Assembly (NCBI GenBank): GCA_038106185.1
Contig: JAYODE010000002.1
Location: forward strand, 1-64,000
Length of the DNA stretch: 64,000 nt
Direction: 5' to 3'
DNA from: UBA4582 sp038106185
Lineage (GTDB): Bacteria; Pseudomonadota; Gammaproteobacteria; Pseudomonadales; Azotimanducaceae
The notes beneath the pieces are model-generated. The model saw nothing but the letters and a program-made list of their open reading frames with translations. It was not told where the DNA came from and searched no databases. Below, in pieces: positions 34,111 to 42,490 of this stretch; positions within the stretch are counted from its first letter, which is position 1, and the number at the start of each line of letters is the position of its first letter. A program made the position numbers and the translations under genes.

Positions 34111-34275
34111 GGATAACCCTCTGGTTGCACCGAAATTTACCCCTATCGATCGAGGTAGCGATCCATCCCCCAGCATTCTAGCCTACTTTGTCGCGGCGAA
34201 CATTCAGACACACTGATGGCCATGACTCCCACTCGTTCGGTATACTGAGCGCCATTTTAACCTTAGGCCAGATAC

Positions 34276-35208
34276 ATGAGTGTAGCCACCTTCCAGGACA
34301 TGATTTTGACACTGCAGCGCTACTGGGCAGATCAAGGCTGTGTGTTGATGCAACCCTACGACATGGAAGTCGGGGCAGGTACGTTTCATCCAGCAACTTT
34401 TTTGCGGGCTGTAGGGCCCGAAAGCTGGAAAGCTGCCTATGTTCAGCCATGCCGTCGACCAACTGACGGTCGCTATGGGGAAAACCCCAATCGCTATCAA
34501 TACTACTATCAGTTTCAGGTCATGCTGAAGCCATCACCTGAAAATATTCAGGCACTGTATTTGGATTCATTACGCCACCTGGGAATAGACCCATTGGAAC
34601 ACGATATTCGCTTCGTCGAGGACAATTGGGAGTCACCGACGCTAGGCGCCTGGGGTCTTGGCTGGGAAGTCTGGATGGATGGGATGGAAATTACTCAGTT
34701 CACCTACTTTCAACAGGTTGGCGGGCTTGAATGTTATCCGGTTACTGGTGAGATTACCTATGGTCTTGAGCGCCTGGCCTTATACCTACAAGGCGTTGAA
34801 GACTTTCAACAACTGATCTGGAGCAAGTCCGAAAGCTCGACCGTTACCTATGCCGATGTATTCCATCAGTACGAGGTCGAGATGTCGGCTTATAATTTTG
34901 ACTACTCGAATGTCGAAGCGCTGTTTGCCCAGTTCGACTTCTGCGAGCAGGAAACGACTCGCTTGCTCGCCGCCTCGCTTCCGTTGCCAGCCTACGAATT
35001 CGTAATGAAGGCATCCCATGCCTTCAACCTGCTTGACGCCCGCCAGGCAATTTCAGTGACAGAGCGGCAGCGATTTATTTTACGCGTCAGGACTTTGTCT
35101 CGAGCCGTCGCCGAGGCCTATTTTAAATCAAGGCAGGCGTTAGACTTTCCACTGGCTGATGAGGTCATCAAGCAAACGTTTCTTCAGGAGGTAGCCAATG
35201 GTCGTTAA
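34276..35208 (+). CDS. glyQ: Glycyl-tRNA synthetase alpha subunit
   Basis: A 310-residue class II catalytic subunit of the alpha2beta2 glycyl-tRNA synthetase. Family signatures include TFQDMILTLQRYWADQGC, FLRAVGPESWKAAYVQPCRR (motif 2), NRYQYYYQFQVMLKP and TYGLERLALYLQG (motif 3 region). It is divergent from tag across 165 bp, where a TATACT (34241-34246) is the best promoter hint. The end overlaps glyS by 11 bp. Confidence 0.97.
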   Translation: MSVATFQDMILTLQRYWADQGCVLMQPYDMEVGAGTFHPATFLRAVGPESWKAAYVQPCRRPTDGRYGENPNRYQYYYQFQVMLKPSPENIQALYLDSLRHLGIDPLEHDIRFVEDNWESPTLGAWGLGWEVWMDGMEITQFTYFQQVGGLECYPVTGEITYGLERLALYLQGVEDFQQLIWSKSESSTVTYADVFHQYEVEMSAYNFDYSNVEALFAQFDFCEQETTRLLAASLPLPAYEFVMKASHAFNLLDARQAISVTERQRFILRVRTLSRAVAEAYFKSRQALDFPLADEVIKQTFLQEVANGR

Positions 35209-37264
35209 TGACCTGTTATTCGAGCTGCAGACAGAAGAACTGCCACCTAAGTCGTTGCGATTATTGATGCTGGCCTTAGTGAACAACCTTGAGTCCGAAT
35301 TGACCAAGTCTCAATTGGCATTCAGCCTGGTCAAGGGTTACGCAACACCCCGGCGCCTTGCCGTTCTCGTCACTGATCTTGCGGAGCGGCAACCAGACCA
35401 GTCCATCGAACGTAGAGGTCCTGCCTTGCAGGCGGCCTATGACAGTCATGGCGCGCCATCAAAGGCACTTGCAGGTTTTCTGCGTGCTTGTGGCCTGGAG
35501 AATACTGACCTCCTTGAAAAACAGGAGACTCCAAAAGGAACTTGGCTGGTATACCAGCAAAACAAACCGGGGAGTCATATTCGAGAATTGATCCATGACG
35601 TACTGTCGAAAAGCATCAGTAACTTGCCTATTGATCGCAAAATGCGTTGGGGCTCAAGCCGAGTAGAGTTTGTTCGACCCGTGCATTCGGTGATATTGCT
35701 TTACGGCACTGAGATACTGCCTGTAAAAATCCTCAATTGTGATGCTGACAGACTCACGGTCGGACATCGCTTTATGAGCAATAATATCGTGAGTATTGAC
35801 AGCGCTAACAGCTACTCTAAGGCGCTGAAGAGCCACTATGTCATCGCGGATTTCGAAGAGAGAAAAACAGCAATCAAGGAACAACTCGCTGAAATCGAAC
35901 GGACTGATAAGGTCACAGTCGTTATAGATCCGGAGTTGCTCGACGAAGTCACCTCCCTGGTGGAATGGCCCGTCGCTCTTGGCGGTCGGTTCGATCCGGA
36001 CTTCCTGAAAGTACCGGAAGAGGCGCTCGTCTCCGCCATGAAATCGCACCAACGCTACTTCCATACGGTGGATTTGACCGGAAAGCTACTGCCAAGATTT
36101 GTGACGATCGCGAATATTGAAAGCACGGATCCTGACGCTGTCATTAAAGGTAACGAGCGGGTTATTTCTCCACGCTTGGCAGATGCCGCGTTTTTCTATC
36201 GACGAGACCAGCAAACTACGCTTGAGAGCAATCTTGAGCGTCTTGGCCATGTTATTTTTCAGGCCAAATTGGGAACCTACCTGGATAAGGCCAAGCGTAT
36301 ATCGAGGCTCGCAGGGTTTATTGCCGAGCAGGCCGGCGTTGATCCGACTCTCGCACAACGAGCAGGCTTATTGTGCAAGGCCGATCTGGTCTCTTCAATG
36401 GTGGGAGAATTCCCAGAGCTGCAGGGTCTCATGGGCGGCTACTATGCCGAAATCGACGGCGAGCCTGAGTCCGTCGCGCAGGCCATCAAAGAACATTATT
36501 TACCGAGTTTTTCGGGGGGCGAGTTACCAGCTTCTGCCTGTGGTCAGGCCGTTGCTATCGCCGATAAACTCGATACCTTGACGGGCCTGTTTGGCATCAA
36601 TCAACCGCCCACAGGATCCAAGGACCCCTTTGCCTTACGCCGCCAAACCCTGGGCGTGATTCGAATCTGTATTCAAGCGCAGCTCAAACTCGATATTCGC
36701 GAAACCTTAGCCTTCTCGGCGGGTCAGCACAGTCCAGATTTTTCGACGACCGCCGTCTACGACTATCTGCTTGATAGACTAGGAACCTGGTACCAGGAGC
36801 AGGGCATACCGGGTGATACCTTCAATGCGGTTCGATTCAGTCACCAGCTCATCACTAACTTGAGTGACTGTGACGCACGTGTCAGATCAATTCAGCACTT
36901 TCGAGCCCATCCTCAAGCAGAACAACTGATTGCCGCCAATAAGCGCGTCGCCAATATTCTGAAAAAGGCCGGCACTATCGAGACAACAATTGATACTGGC
37001 CTGTTTTTAGTACCTGCCGAAAGCCAACTGTTTTCCGAACTCATGAGCGCAGAGGCGAGCATGGGCATGCGGCAAGCCGACCTGAGTCAGGAATATACCG
37101 CAAAATGCTTGATACTCGCGGGTCTACAGGTCGCTATTGATTCCTATTTCGATGAGGTCATGGTGATGGCAGATGACCCGGCCGTAAGAGCTAACCGACT
37201 TGCAACGCTGCAAAAAATGCGCAATCTATTCATGGACATCGCAGACTTCTCCTTACTGCAATGA
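35198..37264 (+). CDS. glyS: Glycyl-tRNA synthetase beta subunit
   Basis: A 688-residue tRNA-binding subunit. The opening LLFELQTEELPPKSL, the HD-domain-like middle part (AGLLCKADLVSSMVGEFPEL) and the conserved KDPFALRRQTLGVIRI are clear GlyS features; a C-terminal anticodon-binding DALR-like helical domain follows. It starts inside the end of glyQ and ends in an ATGA overlap with gmhB, so all three genes are coupled. Confidence 0.97.
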   Translation: MVVNDLLFELQTEELPPKSLRLLMLALVNNLESELTKSQLAFSLVKGYATPRRLAVLVTDLAERQPDQSIERRGPALQAAYDSHGAPSKALAGFLRACGLENTDLLEKQETPKGTWLVYQQNKPGSHIRELIHDVLSKSISNLPIDRKMRWGSSRVEFVRPVHSVILLYGTEILPVKILNCDADRLTVGHRFMSNNIVSIDSANSYSKALKSHYVIADFEERKTAIKEQLAEIERTDKVTVVIDPELLDEVTSLVEWPVALGGRFDPDFLKVPEEALVSAMKSHQRYFHTVDLTGKLLPRFVTIANIESTDPDAVIKGNERVISPRLADAAFFYRRDQQTTLESNLERLGHVIFQAKLGTYLDKAKRISRLAGFIAEQAGVDPTLAQRAGLLCKADLVSSMVGEFPELQGLMGGYYAEIDGEPESVAQAIKEHYLPSFSGGELPASACGQAVAIADKLDTLTGLFGINQPPTGSKDPFALRRQTLGVIRICIQAQLKLDIRETLAFSAGQHSPDFSTTAVYDYLLDRLGTWYQEQGIPGDTFNAVRFSHQLITNLSDCDARVRSIQHFRAHPQAEQLIAANKRVANILKKAGTIETTIDTGLFLVPAESQLFSELMSAEASMGMRQADLSQEYTAKCLILAGLQVAIDSYFDEVMVMADDPAVRANRLATLQKMRNLFMDIADFSLLQ

Positions 37265-37815
37265 CTGCTGATTCAATCATCATTCTGGATCGAGATGGCG
37301 TCATTAACATCGACTCGGTTGACTACATCAAGTCAGCGGAGGAATGGTTGCCTATTCCTGGCAGTATCTTGGCAATCGCTCGTCTATTCCAGGCTGGATT
37401 CAAAATTTACGTCGCGACAAATCAAGCCGGTCTGGCTAGGCAGAAATTTACACAAGCAGACCTGGACGCCATGCACCGGAAGCTGATTCAACTGGTGGGT
37501 GATGCGGGAGGGCGGATTGAGCACATTTTTTATTGCCCTCACCATCCTGAGGCTGACTGCGCTTGCCGCAAGCCTCGCCCGGGGCTTATAGACCAAATTC
37601 GGCAATACCATTCGGGTCCGATTGCGACCATCACCTTCGTTGGCGACTCAGTCAAGGATATAGAAGCAGCCATCAATGGCCACTGCCAGCCAGTACTGGT
37701 GCTCACCGGTAATGGCCAGGCTACGTTGGAAACGCTAGTTCAGCGAGGCATGACGCTGGAGGTCTTCGCAGATCTGGCCCAATTCGCCGACGCTCGAATC
37801 AATCATCGAGCGTAA
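37261..37815 (+). CDS. gmhB: D-glycero-beta-D-manno-heptose 1,7-bisphosphate 7-phosphatase
   Basis: A 184-residue HAD phosphatase in the pathway to ADP-heptose for the lipopolysaccharide core. The HAD motif I is LDRDGVINID (Asp nucleophile and acid/base Asp), and motif II is YVATNQAG. The zinc-binding loop is CPHHPEADCACRKPRPG with three cysteines and two histidines, diagnostic of GmhB. It converges on gyrB with only 10 bp between stops. Confidence 0.94.
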   Translation: MTADSIIILDRDGVINIDSVDYIKSAEEWLPIPGSILAIARLFQAGFKIYVATNQAGLARQKFTQADLDAMHRKLIQLVGDAGGRIEHIFYCPHHPEADCACRKPRPGLIDQIRQYHSGPIATITFVGDSVKDIEAAINGHCQPVLVLTGNGQATLETLVQRGMTLEVFADLAQFADARINHRA

Positions 37816-37825
37816 GTACAGACAG

Positions 37826-40243
37826 TTATACGTCCAGATTAGCGACGGCCAAGGCGTTACTGACAATAAAGTCTTTTCTCGGCTCAACGGCGTCGCCCAT
37901 CAGCGTACTGAACAGCTGGTCGGCTGCGATGGCGTCTTCAATGGTCACTCGTAGCATGGTACGTCGGTTCGGATCCATGGTCGTTTCCCAAAGCTGATCC
38001 GGGTTCATTTCACCGAGTCCCTTGTAGCGTTGCCGGCTTTGACCTCTGAGCCCCTCCTGCTGCAACCAAGCGAGAGCCTGTTTCAGCGACTTGGCCGCTT
38101 CAGACTTTTCACCTTTCATAATGACCGCATCTTTTTGCAGGAGTTGTGTTATCTGTTCTCCGAGTGCCGTGTAGTCTTCATAGTCTTTTGACTGAAAAAA
38201 TTCTCGAGTAAACACGTACTCTCTGCTAACCCCATGATTTATAACGATTAAAACCGGATAGTGGAGGTGCCGCTCCAGGTCCTCGCGAACGGTAAGTTGA
38301 TATTCGGTACGGGTTTTGATCGACCCTGCGATTTGTGCTTGAAGACCCTCGGCCCAGTTTTTCACTAGGCTATCGTCTCTCAAATCGGCAACTGTCAGAC
38401 GCGGCGCATAGATCATTAGGTCCAGGATTTCCGCTGGGAATACCCTTTCCAGGCGTTTTATCTGAGCCTGAACGCCAAAATACCGCTGCGCTAAAGCTCT
38501 GAGCTCTTCACCTTCTAGTGCCGTTGCACCCGCGCTCGGAATCAACTTTGCCTCTTCCATGGAAACTTCAAATAAATAGGCATTCAGTGCCTCTTCGTCC
38601 TTGATATACCTCTCCTGTTTGCCGCGCTTAACCTTATACAAAGGGGGTTGAGCGATTAAAACATGGCCACGCTCAATCAGAACTCGCATGTGCCGAAAGA
38701 AGAAAGTCAGCAGCAGCGTTTTAATGTGCGCCCCATCCACATCTGCGTCCGTCATGATGATAATGGAGTGATAACGCAACTTGTCCGGGTTGAACTCGTC
38801 ACGGCCAATACCACAACCCAATGCTGTGATGAGAGTACCCACCTCAGCCGACGACAGCATTTTGTCAAAACGCGCCTTCTCGACGTTTAAAATCTTGCCT
38901 TTGAGAGGCAGTATCGCCTGGTTTTTTCGATCCCTGCCCTGCTTGGCGGATCCACCGGCCGAGTCACCCTCGACCAGATAAATCTCTGACAGCGCTGGAT
39001 CCTTCTCCTGGCAGTCGGCTAACTTGCCAGGTAATCCGGCAATATCCAATGCACCCTTGCGCCGGGTCATTTCTCGTGCTTTGCGCGCCGCTTCCCTCGC
39101 CCTGGCTGCGTCTATCATTTTTTGCACGATCGCCTTGGCCTCTTGAGGGTTTTCTAACAAGTAATCATTGAAAGCACTCGCCATCTCTTGTTCCACTGCC
39201 GTCTTAACCTCCGAGGACACCAGCTTGTCTTTAGTTTGCGAGGAAAACTTAGGATCAGGTACCTTGACCGAAATGACGGCGGTGAGACCCTCACGCGCGT
39301 CGTCGCCGGTGGTGGTTGCTTGTGCTTTTTTGCCCAAACCCTCTCTTTCGATGTAATTATTTAACGTGCGTGTGAGTGCGGCTCGAAAGCCTTGCAAGTG
39401 AGTTCCACCGTCACTTTGGGGAATATTATTGGTATACGCAAAGATAGACTCCTGATAAGAGTCATTCCATTGCATGGCGATTTCAACAGAAATACCGTCT
39501 GCCCGGCTGGCGGAACAGTGAAAAATTTGATTCAAACCAGTTTTGTTGTGGTTGAGATATTCGACAAAGGTTCTCAGCCCGCCCTCGTAGCAGAACCGCT
39601 CTTCCCGACCCGTACGTTCATCCGCCAGCTCAATAACAATCCCGGCATTGAGAAACGAAAGCTCACGAAGCTTTTTCGCCAAAATATCATAGTGAAACTC
39701 GATATTTGTAAAGATCGACGCAGAGGGCTTAAAGCGACACTTGGTGCCAGTCTGTTGAGTCTCCCCAACGACGGCGAGGGGCTCGTCCGGTACTCCATCA
39801 TGATAGACCTGCTCCCATACTTTGCCATCACGCCAAATCGTCAGAACCAGCTCCTCTGACAGGGCATTAACGACAGATACACCCACCCCGTGCAATCCGC
39901 CTGAGACCTTATAGTTACTGTCATCGAATTTACCACCAGCATGAAGTACCGTCATGATGACTTCAGCGGCGGATTTGCCTTCACCCGCGTGGAAGTCGGT
40001 GGGTATGCCGCGACCATTGTCCGCGACAGTCACGTAATGATTGGGATGAATGGTCACTTTGATTTCGGAGCAGTAGCCTTCGAGCGCCTCATCAATGGAA
40101 TTATCCACTAGCTCCTGCACCATATGGTGCAAGCCGGTACCATCATCCGTATCGCCAATGTACATGCCTGGCCGCTTTTTCACCGCATCAAGGCCCTTTA
40201 GAACTTTGATGCTGGTTGAATCGTAGGATCGTTGATCACTCAT
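37826..40243 (-). CDS. gyrB: DNA gyrase subunit B
   Basis: An 805-residue ATPase subunit of gyrase. The GHKL ATPase domain has VDNSIDEALEG and ADNGRGIPTD and GGLHGVGVSVVNALS; the TOPRIM domain has YLVEGDSAGGSAKQGRDR and ITDADVDGAHI-type metal sites (MTDADVDGAH). The length matches the proteobacterial form with the insertion. I use ATG 40243 (MSDQRSYDSTSIKVLKGLD), which overlaps the recF end by 8 bp; an upstream in-frame start at 40273 would fall inside recF. Confidence 0.97.
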   Translation of the reverse strand: MSDQRSYDSTSIKVLKGLDAVKKRPGMYIGDTDDGTGLHHMVQELVDNSIDEALEGYCSEIKVTIHPNHYVTVADNGRGIPTDFHAGEGKSAAEVIMTVLHAGGKFDDSNYKVSGGLHGVGVSVVNALSEELVLTIWRDGKVWEQVYHDGVPDEPLAVVGETQQTGTKCRFKPSASIFTNIEFHYDILAKKLRELSFLNAGIVIELADERTGREERFCYEGGLRTFVEYLNHNKTGLNQIFHCSASRADGISVEIAMQWNDSYQESIFAYTNNIPQSDGGTHLQGFRAALTRTLNNYIEREGLGKKAQATTTGDDAREGLTAVISVKVPDPKFSSQTKDKLVSSEVKTAVEQEMASAFNDYLLENPQEAKAIVQKMIDAARAREAARKAREMTRRKGALDIAGLPGKLADCQEKDPALSEIYLVEGDSAGGSAKQGRDRKNQAILPLKGKILNVEKARFDKMLSSAEVGTLITALGCGIGRDEFNPDKLRYHSIIIMTDADVDGAHIKTLLLTFFFRHMRVLIERGHVLIAQPPLYKVKRGKQERYIKDEEALNAYLFEVSMEEAKLIPSAGATALEGEELRALAQRYFGVQAQIKRLERVFPAEILDLMIYAPRLTVADLRDDSLVKNWAEGLQAQIAGSIKTRTEYQLTVREDLERHLHYPVLIVINHGVSREYVFTREFFQSKDYEDYTALGEQITQLLQKDAVIMKGEKSEAAKSLKQALAWLQQEGLRGQSRQRYKGLGEMNPDQLWETTMDPNRRTMLRVTIEDAIAADQLFSTLMGDAVEPRKDFIVSNALAVANLDV

Positions 40244-41333
40244 TACTGCTCTCCATTTCACTAATCGCCCCACGTTCCACGTGAAACATCTTAGTGCTAA
40301 CCCCCGCCCAGCTGCTTCGCAACTGCGCTACATCGATTCCGGTGGCCAATATCTGGCCACCACTATTATACAGTTCACTGCAGACTCGTTGCCGATGAGC
40401 CTCATCCAATTCTGCGCACAAATCGTCGACCAGATATATTGGCGACTGATTACGCTGAGCGGCCGATAGTTTACCCTGACTCAGTACCAGCGCCCACGCC
40501 AGTAGCTTGAGCTCACCTCGCGAGCAGACCTGAGTCGCATTGCTTCCAGCAACCCGTACTTCTATATCAGCGCGGTGAAATCCGCTGAAGGTAAAGCCTC
40601 GCTTTCTATCTGCATCAAGCTGCTGGATCATGACTTCCTTCAACGATTTTTGCCTGTCCCAGCCTCGACTATAAACACACTCTACCTGCTGTAGTTCTAT
40701 CAGTTCTCCACACAGGGTTTTAAAGACTGTTTGAAATTTTTCAAAATAACGCTGACGATACTCGTCAATAGACTCGGCGAGGCCTGCCAGCTTCTCGGTC
40801 CAGACTTTTAGCTCTGCGGGATTAGCGCTCCCACCACGGAGTAAGCTATTGCGCTGTCGTAATCCCCGCACGGCATTCTCCCATTCCGAGAGAAAACCAG
40901 GTTCCACGTGAAACAAACCCCAATTCAAAAACCGACGCCGCTGCCCAGGCGCACCCAACAGCAAATCGACGGTGTCCGGACCCAATAGCAACACAGGAAG
41001 CGCTAGCGCCAACTCACTGGCGCGCTGCACTACCTCGCCATTTATCTTGATGTCTCTTCCGCCATCGCGATCTCTCTGTACACCAATTCGACTCTGAGTG
41101 ACCGGTGTCGCCACTTTTCCAAATACGGTGGTGCGCTCCGCTTCTCGTCGAATCAGTGGCTCGAGCTTTTGTCCACGGAAACTACGACCAGAACCAAGAA
41201 AATAAACTGATTCCAACAGACTGGTTTTACCACTGCCATTGTTGCCGCAGAAAAGATTGATGCCCGACGCGAGATCCAGTTCCACATGCTCAATGTTACG
41301 CAAGTTCTCTACCGTGAGCCGGCTTAAACTCAT
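40236..41333 (-). CDS. recF: DNA replication and repair protein RecF
   Basis: A 365-residue SMC-like ATPase that loads RecA at gaps. The Walker A motif is GNNGSGKTSLLE (about 30-41), the signature region is RGELKLLAWALVLSQGK and Walker B is IYLVDDLCAELDE. Its ATG overlaps the stop of the downstream clamp gene (ATGA), and its stop overlaps gyrB. Two parS sites lie inside it and both are read as FHVE on the coding strand. Confidence 0.96.
   Translation of the reverse strand: MSLSRLTVENLRNIEHVELDLASGINLFCGNNGSGKTSLLESVYFLGSGRSFRGQKLEPLIRREAERTTVFGKVATPVTQSRIGVQRDRDGGRDIKINGEVVQRASELALALPVLLLGPDTVDLLLGAPGQRRRFLNWGLFHVEPGFLSEWENAVRGLRQRNSLLRGGSANPAELKVWTEKLAGLAESIDEYRQRYFEKFQTVFKTLCGELIELQQVECVYSRGWDRQKSLKEVMIQQLDADRKRGFTFSGFHRADIEVRVAGSNATQVCSRGELKLLAWALVLSQGKLSAAQRNQSPIYLVDDLCAELDEAHRQRVCSELYNSGGQILATGIDVAQLRSSWAGVSTKMFHVERGAISEMESSNE
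40273..40288. promoter_or_regulatory. parS site 1 (ParB-binding), 3' end of recF
   Basis: CGTTCCACGTGAAACA matches the near-universal bacterial parS consensus TGTTYCACGTGAAACA at 14 or more positions, including the full CACGTG core and both arms. It lies about 12.7 kb from parB and about 5 kb from oriC. Confidence 0.85.
40900..40915. promoter_or_regulatory. parS site 2 (ParB-binding), middle of recF
   Basis: GGTTCCACGTGAAACA has the same 14-bp core as site 1 (GTTCCACGTGAAAC at 40901-40914), in the same orientation, 627 bp away. Confidence 0.85.
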
Positions 41334-42430
41334 AGTTTCATTGGCATCACAACATAGATTGAGTCTTCGACGTTAGGGTCCTCCAACAAGGCACTGCTAT
41401 TGGCGTCATGCAACGTCATCTTGACTGAATCACTTTCGATCACACCCAACACGTCGAGCACATAACCCACATTGAACCCCACCTCAAGATCGTCGCCCTG
41501 ATAATCCACTGAGACGGTTTCCTCTGCTTCTTCCTGTTCGGGATTATTTGCCGATAGTTGCAATGCCCCTGACGAGAGATTGACGCGAATACCGCGAAAT
41601 TTCTCGTTTGACAAAATCGCAGTACGATTCAGCGCCTGCCTTAACTCCAACTTGTCTGCAAGAATCAACTTGTCGCCATTCTTAGGAATCACTCGATCAT
41701 AATCCGGAAAGCGACCATCGACGAGCTTGGTCGTTAAGGTGAAATCTGCTGATTCCGCCATCAGATAGTTGGATCCAATCGCAATACCTACATCGCCGTC
41801 GACTTCATGCAACAACCGCTGTAGCTCAAGCACCCCCTTTCTAGGCACTATAACCTGGCGGCTATCCACGCTGGCTCCAGGCATTTGCAACTTGCTCATG
41901 GCCAGCCTATGGCCATCGGTTGCTACTGTCTTAACATAATCGCCCCCCATTTCGATCAACATACCGTTGAGGAAATAACGGACGTCTTGCTGCGCCATGG
42001 CGAAGGCTGTTCGATCTAACAACCGCTTCAATGCCTTGCTATCAATTCGAGTGGACATCTCTGCGATTGACTTCTCGACGGAAGGAAAATCCGCTGCTGG
42101 CAGAGTTGACAGGGTTGATCGAAACCGACCCGCTTTAATCGTTAAACGTTGCCCTGCTAAGGATAACTCAACCTCAGCTTTGTCGGGCAACTCTCGACAG
42201 ATGTCCATCAACTTACGCGCAGGAACTGTCACCTCGCCGTTCTCCCCTTCAATCAAGGGTACGCGAGCGACCATTTCAACCTCAAGATCTGTGCCCGTCA
42301 ACGACAGCTCAGCGCCATCGACCTGCAGCAACACGTTTGACAACACCGGCAACGTCTGGCGCCGTTCAACGACGCCCGCAACTTGTTGAAGCGGTTTCAA
42401 CAAGGCTTCTCTACTGACAAGTAACTTCAT
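41330..42430 (-). CDS. dnaN: DNA polymerase III beta clamp, canonical copy
   Basis: A 366-residue sliding clamp of three similar domains, which as a ring dimer tethers polymerases and other proteins to DNA. It is the closer match to E. coli DnaN: KPLQQVAG, LSLTGTDLEVEMVARV, LSTLPAADFP, QDVRYFLNGML, VATDGHRLAMS, DGRFPDYDRVIPKN, NNPEQEEAEE and the C-terminal YVVMPMKL. The residues known to line the partner-binding pocket in E. coli (Leu155, Asp173, His175, Val247, Met362) are kept. It overlaps recF by ATGA and has AGGAAA as ribosome site. Confidence 0.95.
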   Translation of the reverse strand: MKLLVSREALLKPLQQVAGVVERRQTLPVLSNVLLQVDGAELSLTGTDLEVEMVARVPLIEGENGEVTVPARKLMDICRELPDKAEVELSLAGQRLTIKAGRFRSTLSTLPAADFPSVEKSIAEMSTRIDSKALKRLLDRTAFAMAQQDVRYFLNGMLIEMGGDYVKTVATDGHRLAMSKLQMPGASVDSRQVIVPRKGVLELQRLLHEVDGDVGIAIGSNYLMAESADFTLTTKLVDGRFPDYDRVIPKNGDKLILADKLELRQALNRTAILSNEKFRGIRVNLSSGALQLSANNPEQEEAEETVSVDYQGDDLEVGFNVGYVLDVLGVIESDSVKMTLHDANSSALLEDPNVEDSIYVVMPMKL

Positions 42431-42443
42431 GAATTTTCCTATA

Positions 42444-42455
42444 GTAAGCGCTTAC
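42444..42455. promoter_or_regulatory. 12-bp palindrome between the two dnaN genes
   Basis: GTAAGCGCTTAC is a perfect palindrome in the 60-bp gap, about 14 bp before the canonical dnaN start and next to a TACTATAGG stretch that could act as a -10 region on the minus strand. It may be an operator or chance; no regulator is identified. Confidence 0.35.
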
Positions 42456-42490
42456 AAGCTTTAAGAACCTTATTTTTACTGCCCTAGCCG

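Noticed and set aside
40244..40273. gyrB start at 40273
   Set aside because: It adds ten residues not found in GyrB and overlaps recF deeply; ATG 40243 gives the family N-terminus.
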